The notes under the pieces were generated by a model. It did no database searches, was not told the DNA's origin, and saw nothing but the letters and a program-made list of their open reading frames with translations. 64,000 nucleotides of DNA. It comes from Ichthyophthirius multifiliis (lineage: Eukaryota > Ciliophora > Oligohymenophorea > Hymenostomatida). The position numbers were made by a program, and so were the translations under genes. The DNA lies in the NCBI RefSeq assembly GCF_000220395.1, contig NW_004086059.1, positions 1 through 64,000 of the forward strand. The letters run 5' to 3'. Of this stretch, positions 25,834 to 38,491 are shown piece after piece (position 1 is the stretch's first letter; each line of letters begins with the position of its first letter).

Positions 25834-26273
25834 TTGATGACTAATAAGAAAATCTAAATAAAATATTCCCTAATAGTAATATCTAATTTGATTGCTAAAA
25901 ATATGGAAATATTTTAGAATTAGAATTTGACGTTTATTGGGGATTAGAAACTCTTACGAATAGTAATTAATGTTTGTAGTTTAAAAATAAAAATGTTATA
26001 AAATTTGGTACGTCCTCTGAGTGTGATATAATTTTTTAATGTGGTTTGGGAATTTTACCTGTTCATTGTATTTTTATATATAATTTTGATATAAATAAAT
26101 GGATTATATAAGATCCTAATTATTAAGGAAATATCGAAACATCAGGCATTGTTACTTCCACTTTTAAACCATTGGAATATAAATAAAGTTCAAATTATTT
26201 TAATTTACATTAAGGAATGATTATTATTGCTTGTGATAACTTTTTTTAAATTAGTTATAAAAATAATTAATGA
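24100..26273 (+). CDS. Two-FHA-domain protein, about 690 aa
   Basis: Exons 24100-24384, 24443-24797 and 24849-26273. The first ~230 residues are helical and Gln/Leu-rich. A first FHA-like domain has VRFGRQTSRNTVPCDLKFG and LISKRQFVIKY. A Gln/Asn-rich, partly acidic linker carries an (AAT)n tract. A C-terminal FHA-like domain has IKFGTSSECDIIF and PVHCIFIYNF. FHA domains bind phosphothreonine, so a scaffold or signalling role is likely. Total exon length is one base over a multiple of three: the frame before the repeat (ending around NYAKGQQ) and after it (FDDQQENLNKIF) differ, so a further intron or a repeat-length error lies between about 25660 and 25840. The N-terminal intron junctions are clean. 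Confidence 0.75.
25768..25833 (+). repeat. (AAT)n microsatellite inside or next to coding DNA
   Basis: About 20 AAT units within the last exon of the FHA gene as drawn. Depending on frame it reads Asn, Ile or Gln runs. Because the frame changes somewhere near it, the tract may be intronic, mis-assembled in length, or length-variable. Confidence 0.85.
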
Positions 26274-27279
26274 AATTTAATTTTTAAAAATAATAAATAA
26301 ATATATTTAACGATTATTTATATATTAATTTTTGTATTTTAAATATTTTGCATATTTTTTTATTTATATATATTTTTATTATTTATTAATTATATTTTTT
26401 ATATAAAAATGATAATTAAATGTAAAATTAAATAAAAAAACTTTTTAAAAATAAATTTTTTTATATGAATATATTAGTTAATTGCTTATTTTTCTATTAA
26501 TTATATATTAAAAATAATATATTTTTAATAAATATAAAATTAATATATTAATAATAATTAATATATTTATTTTATATATTTTTATTATTTATTGAGTTTT
26601 TTTTATTTGATTATAAATAAAAGTATTTAACTTTTTAATAAAATTTTCTTTAATATTATTTTTTATATTTAAATGTGTTTTATATAAAATATATTTTTAT
26701 AATTATTAAAAAAATTAGAATTTTAAAAATTAGTTAATTTTTAAATTAAATCTAAATATTTAATATATTTTTAAATATTATTTATTATTTTTAAAATAAA
26801 ATTTATATTAACTTTTTTTATATATTATTTAAAAAAAAGAAATTTAAATTTTAATAAAATAAATAATAAGAATATAAAATAAAATTATAATATTAATTTT
26901 ATTTTAGTATTTTATTATACTTTTTTATATTTATTTACCATTATTTTATTTTCAATTTTTATTTAATTTATCTAAATTTTTAATTTAATTAAAAAAATTA
27001 ATATATTTTTTATATTTTTATTTACTACATTTTTAATATTTTTATTTTTTTAAAGAATATAGCCTTAATAATATTTTTTTTTATTTGTTAATATATTATA
27101 TATTTAATTAGTTATTTACTATAATTTAAATCTACGCGGATTTAATAATTTAAATTTTTTATTTTATTTTTTAAAAAAAAACTTAATATATAGAACCTAA
27201 ATTAAAAAATATTTATATATAAAAACTGGTTTTTACTTAGAAAGTAAAATAAAAAAATAAACAAATAAATATATAAAAC
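26274..27279. other. AT-rich intergenic stretch
   Basis: One kilobase of A/T-rich sequence with no supported gene, ending in an A-rich leader before the next ATG. Confidence 0.6.
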
Positions 27280-27936
27280 ATGTCTTAATAAGAAAACAGT
27301 TAAAGCATACTATCCAGCAGGCATTAAAAAATAATTTAATCTCCATTATTTAGGGATAATAATAAATAACAAAGCAATAACATATAAGGAGTTTTATCAT
27401 TATTTAAAAAGCCAAAGGAAGTATAAAACAGTGAACAAAAAAACACTGTAAAACCGTAACAAACTTAGAAAAATTTACAAATAGTAAAAACATCCGAATT
27501 AAAAAATTATCCGACAAAAAAAAACTGTGATAGTATAAAAAATATCTTTGTAAATTTAAACACAAAAGATTTAGAGCAAAATGCTGATTTCAAATTTCCT
27601 TTCAAAAGAATGAAAAGTTAAATTTTAAGTACTTAAACTAAAAAGCATTAAAAATTAAGATATGAATAAAATAAAAACAATAGAACTAAATTTTATGAAT
27701 TTAATTGCTTTGACGATAAAGACCTTAACGTCCCAGTTTTTTTCTAATAAAAAGTGCAGTAAATTAGTGTTGATGATGATTGTGAAACCGATGATGAAAC
27801 AAGGGACCATTATGTAAAAATGTGCTTTATTGACCTTGTTTTAGGAATCTAAGAATAATATGAAGAAGATAAATAAAAAGATGTTGAAGAATATTTAAAA
27901 TATTTTCCAGAGGCTAGGGATGTTTGTGAATTTTGA
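27280..27936 (+). CDS. Uncharacterised 218-aa protein, disordered N-terminus
   Basis: Intronless frame from the first ATG to TGA. Residues 1-90 are Ser/Gln/Asn/Lys-rich and look disordered, with LSLFKKPKE and basic stretches. The last ~80 residues are acidic and folded-looking: FYEFNCFDDKDLNVPVFFQQ, VDDDCETDDETRDHYVKMCF and EYLKYFPEARDVCEF. No known domain is recognised. The last block resembles conserved short C-terminal motifs in regulatory proteins, but that is a guess. C-ending codons dominate early and T/G-rich codons late. Confidence 0.75.
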
Positions 27937-28387
27937 TTTTTTTTTTTTTTTTTTTAGTTGTTATATATATATATATATATATATAGTTAATTTTTAAGCA
28001 AAATTTTAATATTTTTGCTGCTTTTATATGTATATTTTGTATATCAAGTTTTTATAAAGGAATTTTTTTTAATTGTTTAAATTATTAATATGCATATTTT
28101 TTTTTTTTGTATATATATATATATATATGTTTTAAGCAAATTTTTGTATTTTAAACAATTATTAATTATTTAGTTATTAAAAATTATATTTTTGATATAA
28201 TAAATATAAAAGATATTATAATAATATATTTTTTTCTTTTTTTTTCTAGTTTATTATCTATGATTTTTAAATTATAAATCTTATATTCATAAATACATTT
28301 TCTTTATTGTTTTAATAATAAAAAAAAATATTATATTAATGATGATTATAAATTTATTACTTAAATATATTTTAATTTAATAAAAAC
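27937..28387. other. AT-rich intergenic, convergent gene ends
   Basis: Contains (TA)n runs at 27962-27985 and 28110-28128. It separates two converging genes. The neighbouring minus-strand frame stays open through here only because TGA is rare. Confidence 0.5.
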
Positions 28388-29592
28388 TCAAAAATATTAT
28401 TATTTTATTTTTTTATTATTTTAATAAACATTAGACTTTATAAATTAAAAATAATATCTTTTTAATTTTTTACATATCTAAGATTTGATTGGTTTTCTGA
28501 AAATTATTATTATTATAAAGTTTATAAATAAATTTATTTTTCTTATGAAATCTATTAAATTTAATCTAATGAATTTATAAGTTCATTTTTTTATTTTAAA
28601 TAAAAATTTAATTTTTCTTTATTTTTATTTAAAATTTCTATTTTTTAATTTTAATAATTTGATATCTCATTTTCTAATTATATAATTTTTTTCTTTTATT
28701 TTATTGTAATTAAAATATATAAAAAAAATATTTTAAAAAAAACTTCTTCATCTTCTTATTATTTTGGAAATTTTTTATTTTTATTAATAATTTAATTTAA
28801 CTCTTTTATTTTTTACTCTGATTAAATAATTTATTCATGATAAATCATTATTTCTTTTTCTTTTTCCTAAATTTAAGAAAGTAATTTTCTTTATTCTTCC
28901 TTTTCAATCACGATATTATTTCTTATTTTATTATTCTTATACAAAAAAATAAATAATAAATATATTATAATATTAAATAAATATATATATATATTTAATA
29001 TTTATATTATATAAATATTATAATTATATTTGTATTTATTTATATATTAATTATAATAAATATTTATATATAATTTTAAAAAACACATCATATTAAGTTT
29101 TTTTAATTGCATTATTAGAAGTTAGTTATGATTCTTAAATATAGTTAACAGTTTAAAAATCCTTTTTTATTCAATTAAACATTATATTTATCTTTTTATA
29201 TTTATTAGTTCATTTTATTTATCAATTATACTATTTAATTATAATATTTTTTAAATTTATTTAAATAATTATTTTTCTTTATTTTAAATAAAATATACAC
29301 ATAATTAATATAAGTATCATCTAATAATTATTATTATTAATTAATATTATATTTATATTATTATATTTTTTATTCTTGTTAGATTAATGTAAGTTTCTCT
29401 TATTTTATTGTATAGATTGTTTTTTTATTGAAAATTTAAAAATATTCCTATTTTAAATCATCTAATTCTTTTTTTAATTATATGTTTTTATCTAATAAAT
29501 TATTTAGAAGTAAACTTTTACTTTAAAAGGTTTAAAAAATAAATTACGAAAAATTACTTTTTTATTGATTATCTTTTATATTAATTTATCAT
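28388..29592 (-). CDS. Coiled-coil protein, multi-exon model
   Basis: Several exons with Lys/Glu/Gln/Asn heptad-like sequence can be linked by in-frame GT/AG introns: one near 29516-29553, a very short one (19 nt) in the run before KDFQTV at about 29160, one over the (TA)n region 28940-29070, one near 28688-28741, and a last one near 28444-28482. The end is then SNVYQNNKKIKQQYF and TGA. The clearest exon reads IVIEKEEQRKLLSQIQEKEK. Long coiled coils in ciliates are often basal-body or axonemal, but nothing here identifies it. The start at 29592 is the first suitable ATG. Exon number is uncertain. Confidence 0.5.
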
Positions 29593-29770
29593 TTTATAAC
29601 CATAAAAATTATTTATAATAATATAAATAAATATAAATAATAAAAATAAAAATAAAAAAAATAATTAAATTTATTATAAATAAATTTAAAAACATAATAA
29701 AAAATTAAATAAAAATAAATAAATAAAAATATAAAATAAAAAAAAAAAAATTATAAAAAATAATAATATT

Positions 29771-29810
<40 letters not shown>

Positions 29811-29915
29811 TATATATTTATATATATTACTAAATAAATATTTATTATTAAATTATAATGTTATATGTTTTATTATTTAATAATTATATATATTTTTTTA
29901 AATATAAATAATATA
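29593..29915. other. AT-rich intergenic
   Basis: A/T-rich with a (TA)n tract at about 29776-29805. No gene seen. Confidence 0.6.
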
Positions 29916-30891
29916 TCATCTTTCAAAATTAAAAAGTTTACTTATTTATTATAAAATTTATGTTTATTATTATCCTATTTAACTAACAGACTTTATAAAA
30001 ATAAAATTAAAAAATATAAAATAAAAATTTAAAAAGAAAATATATTGTGTACTTTTAATACATATTCAAATTAAATATATTATAAATTAATAACTTTTTA
30101 ATCTATTTACCAACAATTAGAATTTATAACTGCATTTTTAGCATATTAAATAATTTTTTATGTTATTAACTTTTTTTAAAATAAATAAATAAATATAAAT
30201 ATATAAATTACTTCTTTCTCGTTTTATCTATCAAGAATTTCAAATACACAATTATCTATAGCATAAAATCTATTGAAATTATTTGCAAATTTTATAATTT
30301 TTAATGCTTTATTTTATTAATTCTATACTTCAAAAGAATATTATTCTATTATTAAATATAGATATTTTAAATAATTTTATCCTTCGTTTATTACTAAAAG
30401 ATATTAAAATAATTGGTTGTATTTTTCTATTTAAATAATTTCATTATTTTATTCTTTTTCTATGTATTTCTAAATAAAAAATACTATATAAGGAGTTAAA
30501 TCTTACTCTTAAATAGTCAAATAATTTATAAGCATTTTATATTATTCATATTCAATTAAATATTGTATAATTTATTCATTTTATAATAATAAAGGTATAT
30601 CACCAGTTTCATTTTCAATAAAAAGAATTACTTCAAAAGTTATTATTTTTTTGTTTATATTAATAGGATATATTTATTCAAAATTCTTATCAGATTTATA
30701 TATTAAAGTATCATTTTAATTAATTTTAAGTATTTAAAATAAAGATTAAATACATGATAGTGTATGAAGTTATGTTTCTATAAATTTTATATAAACTTTT
30801 TTAGGAAGGTTTTTATTTATTTTCTCATATATTTTATTCATTTGTAAATATTTTTTCCATAATGAAATTGAAGCCTAAATAATTTATGAAA

Positions 30892-30938
<47 letters not shown>

Positions 30939-32891
30939 AATTATATATATATGTTTACTTATTTATAATCTTTTAAAGAAATATAAAAATCGCGAGAATA
31001 ATTTAACTTTTCTAAATTTTAAAGCAGTTAAATTAATACTTCTTATGTAGTGAAATTAGAATCTTATATTTGATCTAAAAATTTTAATGTATCATTTGTT
31101 GTTTTTTCATTTATTTTTTATTCTATCTAATATTAAAATATAAAAAATATATATTTTATTTTTATAAATAATAATATTATACTTATTCAAATAAATCATT
31201 GTCATATACAAATAAATGTATTTTATTCAAAAAATAATTCTTACATAAAAAAGATACAAATTTATATAAACAATCATCAAAAATGTATTAAAATAAAGGC
31301 ATTTATATCTATAAAAAATAATAAAAAAAAATATGTATATAAAATATAAAATATAAACACATATATATATATATATATATTTTTATATATTTATATATAT
31401 TTATTATATTATAAATTTTATATTCACTTTTTTATTTATAATTATATAAAATTTTTATTTTACATGTAAATCGTAAATATTTTTCACATAATTAAAAGCT
31501 TGATAAACATCTTTAATATAAATTGTAAAATTAAAAGATTAAATATAAAAATCTAAAACACATTTAAATTTAAATTCATTTTCTAAAAATTAATTTTCAT
31601 TATTTTCAAACATTTTTAAACTTATTTAACTTAAATCATGTTTTATTCTTAAATTTAACTCGTTTTCTTACTCAAAATGCCTCATTATGCATAAATGAAG
31701 AAATTTAATAGATTCAGGAACACCCTCTTATTAATATATATTAAATTTATTTTCCTAAATTATTTATTCATCATTTAATTCGTCTATCCAAGGTCCATAA
31801 TAAAATAAATTTGGTTTATAATATAACTAATCAGCTATAAACGAGAAAGATTCAACAATAAATTCTTTTGGATTATCAAAATATAAAAAGGAGTAAACAA
31901 AAGAAGCTAAAGGAGTTTAATTTTAAGATAAATAATGTATACTTAATGCCAAGAAATACTATATGAAAATATTTTTTTTGGTATAAAATTTTGAAAATAA
32001 GCAAATAGCTTAAAACTATTTTTAAGAAATCATATATTTTCCAAAAAAATTTTCTTAAAAAATTAAATTTTCTATTTTCTCTGTTTATTTTTGTACAATA
32101 ATTGGAAATTTTTCCAAAGTTTTTTTTTCATTTAAAAAAAAAATATTTTTAAAATTTTTGTTTTCCTAAATAAAAAATTCAAATATATTTTCGCAGTATA
32201 CCTTTTCCTAATTTATTCCGCATTTTTTCTTTAAACCCAAAAAATGAATTTCATCGAAATAAAACAAGGGAAATTCAAAAAAATTACATAAACCCTTCTA
32301 AATAGATACTTTTTCCTTCCAAATATATAAATTTTCAATCTCTTAATTTAATTTATTTTATTAAAAATAATCCAAAACTCCCAATATAGATATTTATAAA
32401 TTAACTAAATTTCTCAATTTAGTCCTTATATTACCGCAAATTACATATTTAGACCAAGAAGATAAATTTTAGCTGTATTTTAAGTAGTTTTAATCGTTTT
32501 CGAGTAATTAAACGTCCTAAAAAGTAGATTTTAAAATGTTAAAAAGGTCACTGATTATTGTTTGGTTGTTTTTAGTAAATTAAAGTAGCTTTTCATTTAT
32601 TTTTTACGAAAAAAGGTTTTTCGAGTTTTAGGAAAATGCTAAAATTAAATTAGGAAAATTCTAAAAAATAAGATTTTTTAATGATGGTAGTAAATTTTTT
32701 TAGGAAAATTAAAGAATTTCTATTAATGAGTTGTTTTGGCAAAATAAAGATGATTTTTACTAATATTATTATATGTTCCATTAAAGAAATTCAGGAAACG
32801 TATTAAACGGTAAAAGAAAAGAAAAAGAGTTTTTACGAATAATAATAGGAAATTAAGATAATTTCTATTTATATTCAAATACATTATTGTA

Positions 32892-32961
<70 letters not shown>

Positions 32962-34616
32962 TATTATTATTTAATTATAAATCTAATAACTTTATGTTAA
33001 GTTTTTAAACATATTTTTCAGGTTTTTTTTTTCGAAGAAATATTTTCTTTAATCTTCTAAAACTTCCTCTTTCCATTTTTTTATTTCTTAAATATTTTAA
33101 AAATCTCTATTTTCTAAAAAAAAACTGCTTAAAAAATTTAACTAAAACCTATCATTCATAAAAATTCTATTTAAAAAAAAATTTTCTTAAAACTTTTCTT
33201 TTTAAAAATTTTCTTAATTTTTTTCCTAAAAATTTTCCTTTAAAAAAAATTAATAATTTTCATTTTAAATAATATCTAAATCTTCCTTTTGAAATTCCAA
33301 AATATTTTCCTCTAGACTCTAAATTTTTTTACTTTCAAAAAAACTCTGTGGATTTTCAAAAAAATCCTCAAAACTACAAAAATAAACTTTATTTTATATT
33401 CCCAAAAGCTCCTTTAGAATTAAAAAAAAGCCAGAATTTTAAAATACTTGAAAATCTAAAACCACTTAAGGGCAATTTAAGCTAAAAAAATGTTAAATTT
33501 AAAATGTATAAATAGAAAAAAAATTCATTTAATAAATTATAATTTGCCTTTATATTTCAGAATTTTTTAATATTAAAAAAATTAAAATTTCTTATTCGAA
33601 ATTTCTTTAAAGTTCTTTTTTTAAAAAAACCTCCATTTTTATATTTTCCAAAACGAAATTTTTTCTCGTATTATTATTTTCGGGATCAAAAGGTATTTTT
33701 ATTAAACTTTTTATACTATTTTCTGATAAGTTTATTAATTTAATGCAAAAATCTTCACCTAAACATAAAATAAAATGCGGGCTTAAATATATAAAATCCG
33801 ATAAAAGGTATTATTAGGAATTCTATAGACTTATTTTAGAAGAAATCTACTATATTAGATTATCGAAAACCTTTATTTCTTAAATTTTCACTATTATATT
33901 TTCCTATACGAGATCTTTAGCTTATAAATTATATATATATACCCTCATACTATATGTACATGTAGCAATTTTTAATATTTAAGGTTATTCTTTTTTGATT
34001 AATGAATAAATTGTATGTATTTTTTCATTCTAACAATTTTATAAAAATATAAATTTAGGTAAATCTTATTTATCTTCATCATAATTAAGAGAAAGAAAAT
34101 AAACTTTGGCGTTTTTTAAAGGGACAAGTAAATATAGAGTATTTTCAGGAGAATTTTTATTTAAAAAAAATACTTAATTGCATATATTTTCTTCATAATA
34201 ATTTCTTATTTCTTATTTTTTATTTTCTTCTTCTTTTTAAAAAAAACTCTTTTAAAAAATTACTATATTTAAACCATTTATGTATCTTTTTATAATTTTT
34301 TTATGTCGAATTAAAAATAAGATATGTATATATGTTTATATTTTTACATTAAATATAATTAATCTTCATATTAATATGCTTATGTATATTCGTGTTTTTC
34401 TATTTCTTTTTATTCTTTTTCTTACTAAGAACAATATATATATTATAATTCAGAATCTGTTATTTTTTAAAAATTTTTTAGATTTCCAGCAATTATTTCT
34501 TTATATCCATAGAAAGATTTTTCTAATTTTTTATTGAAATCATGTAGAGAATTTTCTGGTTTTGGAAGTGAAATTTCTTCTTGTAAAGAAAATGAGTTTG
34601 ATATTATGCTTTACAT
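29916..34616 (-). CDS. NUP160-like nucleoporin (tentative), about 1,350 aa
   Basis: A large multi-exon minus-strand gene. Clear introns: 34249-34274 (26 nt), 32865-32990 or, frame-keeping, 32865-33063 (199 nt, containing an (ATT)n tract), one ending near 31313, one near 31144-31200, 30884-30954, 30176-30218, and one before the last exon. The N-terminal half looks like a beta-propeller (LKIATCTYSMRVYIYNLQ). The C-terminal half is helical, with LASFVYSFLYFDNPKEFIVE, YYGPWIDELND and a GVPESIKFLHLCIMRHF block that resembles the NUP160 YYxKVLxLLxxxGLPExVIxLA region. Propeller plus alpha-solenoid, length and that block suggest the Nup107-160 scaffold of the nuclear pore. The family call is inference; a clathrin/COPII-like solenoid is possible. 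Confidence 0.55.
32891..32972 (+). repeat. (ATT)n microsatellite in an intron
   Basis: About 27 ATT units on the + strand. Read as exon, it would break the frame of the large minus-strand gene. Placing it in a 199-nt intron (32865-33063) restores the frame exactly, so it is probably intronic. Confidence 0.8.
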
Positions 34617-35089
34617 GTTTATTATATTAAAATAATAAAAAATTAAGTATATAATATAAATATATAAATATATAAATATATAAATATATAAATATATAAA
34701 TATATATATAAATTGCGGCTAATTATAATATTTAAAAATAAATCAAAATATTTTTCATTATAATTAATTAATTTTATATTAAAAAAAATTAATTAAAAAA
34801 AAATTATCAAAATTTTAAAATAAAAATAATTATTAAACCTTTAATATATACAAAAAATCTTTTAAATTAAATTAAATATAACTTTATTTTTTTTATCTTA
34901 TCTTAATACAATCCTTATTTTTTTAAATTGACTACAAATCATAAATTTTTTTAAAATAATAAATTATTTTTTATATTTTTTTTGTATTTATAAATTAAAA
35001 TAATAATCTCAAAATTAAATTTTCTTTTAATATAAAATATAAACATAAATAATTTTTTATAAATACAAATGAGAAATTTATTGAGAAAA
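34617..35089. other. AT-rich, divergent promoter side of the large minus-strand gene
   Basis: Low-complexity A/T including a TATAAA-type short repeat near 34655-34705. No gene and no recognisable promoter motif. Confidence 0.5.
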
Positions 35090-35690
35090 TATAAACATGA
35101 ATCTTCCTTTTTATAAATTAATAGATATTATCCGATTTTATAAAAAGTTAAATTAATTACGTTTTATTCATAAAATAAAAAAAACAGTAAATATAAATAT
35201 AAAGAAAGATAAATTTAAAAACTCTCAAGATATAAAAAATAGGCTTTTTTAGTAAAAAAAAATACTAGTTTTAATCCATAATGTATATAATGAATAAAAA
35301 ATATAAATAGAAATTTAAAATATGTAAATATATTAATTGAACAAAACGAATATATTAAATTATCATATTTCTAATTAGCTAGTGAATTTAATAATAAAGA
35401 GAATAAATGTACTTATTTTATAGGAACTCTATTTTTTTGGACTCGGATTTTATTATTAAACACTCCTTCAATAAATTAGCTAAGTTTTTGGTTTTTGAGA
35501 TACTTATTTATGAACTTTTGACAGGGAAAAAATATTTTGAATCATAAAAATATAAAAAACAATAATTAATAAACCGCCTTTTATTAGTTTTCTGAAAAGG
35601 CATAATATAATTAAAAATAACTTTTATAAAGTTTCCCTTGTAAAAGATTAGGTATAAATTATAAGAAGAAATAAAAAATAATGACTTTTT
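35090..35690 (+). pseudogene. Decayed protein kinase
   Basis: Kinase subdomains are recognisable in order but in at least three frames. The helix before the catalytic loop is ILVLIHNVYNEQKI. The loop INRNLKYVNIL stands for IHRDLKPENIL. KLSYFQLASEF stands for KLSDFGLASEF. CTYFIGTL precedes the APE region, and FEILIYELLTGKKYFES is subdomain IX. Both catalytic aspartates (HRD to NRN, DFG to YFQ) and the subdomain IX aspartate are lost, and a TGA interrupts the last frame after INRLLLVF. I see no GT/AG set that joins the pieces. The limits are approximate; N-terminal lobe traces are weak. This is a relic, not a working kinase. Its intact relative need not be the kinase at 3684. Confidence 0.75.
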
Positions 35691-35934
35691 TTTTAAAAAA
35701 AGGTTATGTTTTGTTAAAAATACAACAAATAGAAAATCATTTATTATTTTGAAAAAAATAGTAATTAAATTAAAAGAAAAGTAATAGTATTATATAAAAT
35801 AATAGATTTAAAAATTTCTTTATTTTTAGTATTCAAAATATAAAAATTATCCAAATTAATTAAATGAATAATAAAAAATATAAATATATATTATATTATT
35901 TATATATTATTTTCTTTAATTGATAAATTAAAAA

Positions 35935-36791
35935 ATGAATTATTATGATTTAAATATTAAATTTATAAATAATAATTAAAATGAATAATAATTAAATATT
36001 TAATTTTAATAACTTGTTTAATGCTGTTTAGATGAATAATATTAAGGTATTTCAGTTAATTATTTGCATTAAAATATGAACGAATAAATTAAATTATTTA
36101 ATTTACCGAAAATTCCTTAAGAAATATAAGATAATTAATAATTTTAGATTACAAAAAGAATTACATTAGAAATTAATGATGGCAAATATCTACCTAAATT
36201 AGTATGTATATATATATAAATATATTTACGTTTATAACAATTAATAATCTTATTAAATTTAAGTCATAAAATAAAGTTCTAAAATAATATGATCTTGTAG
36301 CAATAAAAACTTAAAATGAAAAAATATTTCATAGTTTATGTATAGAATATGATGTAATAGATATAATATTTATTTATATTTATATAAAAACAAAAAGGAT
36401 TATGATATTATATGTTTTGATTTAAATTAAAAATTTAGTTTTATTCCTAAAAGATAATGGATAAATTAAGCAATAAAAAAAGGCATTTTCTTTGAAATTA
36501 CTTACTGTGATTTATTATAATAAGGCGAATAAAAAAAACATATTTTAACAAATCTGATAAATATAATTAAGTTAACTAAAGGAAAAAATATTATTTTTAC
36601 AAGTTCATCATTTAATAACATAGATCATAGATCTCCTTTTGATGTTATTTGTATGTATGTATATTTTTTAAAAAAATAAATATATATTTGTTATTTATAA
36701 AAATAAAAGTGCAAATTTAATAGGAATAAAAGGTTTTGATTGCATTACGAAAAATCCATAAACATGTTTATAAAGAGCAAGTATATTAAAT

Positions 36792-36826
<35 letters not shown>

Positions 36827-37172
36827 AATAAATATAAATATATATATATATATATATATGTTTATTTATATATATATATTTATTTATTTATATTTTTTAA
36901 ATTTAGATTATAGAAAAAAATATGCAGGAACTATTTGTAAAGCTAGTAACGAAGATATTTTTATTTTTGAATAAAGAAAAGTTAATTATCATGCAAGAAT
37001 ATAAAAAAAAATTCAGAAATAAAAAAATAAATAAAATAATAACATTTAAGTTTCAAAATAAGATACACAAATAAATGATATAGAAAAATAATTAATAAAT
37101 TAAAAAATTGAATTTGATGCTTAAAAAAATATATTTTTAAACCCTTTAAAATAAAATATTAATTTATATTGA
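35935..37172 (+). CDS. RPP30: RNase P/MRP protein subunit Rpp30 (Rpp1)
   Basis: Five exons (35935-36201, 36264-36353, 36398-36654, 36710-36780, 36907-37172) give 316 aa. Family blocks of the PHP/TIM-barrel-like Rpp30: DIICFDLNQKFSFIPKRQWI, the FFEITYCDLL strand, INIIKLTKGKNIIFTSSS, and SPFDVICIANLIGIKG, followed by a basic Lys/Gln-rich tail. Rpp30 pairs with Pop5 and helps RNase P (tRNA 5' maturation) and RNase MRP (rRNA processing) in the nucleus. All introns keep frame, and each rejoins a conserved block. The third donor was chosen at 36655 rather than 36651 because only it keeps the frame. The C-terminal 90 residues vary in this family. Confidence 0.9.
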
Positions 37173-37479
37173 ATTATTTATTTTTTTTTTATTAAAATTT
37201 GTAATTTTATATTATATGTTTTTTTTTTTTAAATGTAATTTTTTAAGTAATTAATTTTCTTATTTATTTATAATAAAAATTCCACATATTTAATAAAATA
37301 AATATGCTAATAAAATATTAAAATTTTTTTAATTTTATTATATAAAAAATTTAAATATTAAAATAAAAATAATTTAATAATACTTTTTTTTAAAAAAAAA
37401 TATAAAAAATAATAACCACAATATTTTATTAATAAAGTTAAAAACAAAAAGCTAACTAATATAAAAAATTAAAATAAAT

Positions 37480-38446
37480 ATGAATAAAGAATAATAAAAT
37501 TATTAATAATAATATAAATCTCTATAAATATAAACTTAAGAATAATAAGAAAAAATTAATATAAAATTAGAATATGAATAAGACTTATAAGTTGTAAATT
37601 CATAATTAAAAAATTTTTAGAAATCAATTAATAAAATAAAAATATGTACTTAATTATTTAATGCAGATAATTCTACAAAAAATAAAATTAATAAAATAAC
37701 AAATATAAATTTTTAAAAATAAAGTGATATGGATGTAAATAATAATAAAAATAATATTTATTTATTTATTTATAAAAACAAATAAAAAAGCTGATTGTAA
37801 AAATATTAAAAAAGAAAAATAAAAATAAAAATGAAATCAAATTTTTATAAGATTAATTTTAAATTTTAAGTTTTTTTAAGATAAAAAATAAGAACTTGAA
37901 GAAAACTTATATAACTAATTATTTAGTGCACTAAAATATGAATTTTAAAAAAAAGAGACTGTTTTGTATTTTAATGGGCAAGTAGCAAATAAATTTTATA
38001 TAATATTAAAAGGTAAATTTAATAAATTTATAAATATTTAAAAATAAAAAAAAATAAAGGAGCTTGTTTATTATATATGCTTAAAAATACAGAAGAAGAT
38101 TAAATTTTATAAGAAGAAACAGAGTTTCTTAAATTAAAAGAAAAAAGTAATTAGTTAAAAAAAAAAAATAAGATTTTCAAATATTAAATTTTATGAATTT
38201 AAGTAATAATTTATTAAATATTTAATCACCTTAAAAGCAGTAATAAATTCATTTAAGAAAATCTTTGTTATAAATATATGAATAAGACGATGAAAGCAAT
38301 GACGATGAATTTAATACTTTTATAAATTGTTGTTTCTAAAATCATTATTAAATTGGAAAATATGTATAAGGAGATTCTTTTGGAGATATATAAATAACTA
38401 ATAAATAATATAGGTAGAAATAAAAAATAATATATATATATATAAA

Positions 38447-38491
<45 letters not shown>

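Noticed and set aside
34280-34537. 85-aa plus-strand ORF
   Set aside because: Antisense to the N-terminal exon of the large nucleoporin-like gene; hydrophobic composition is a shadow effect.
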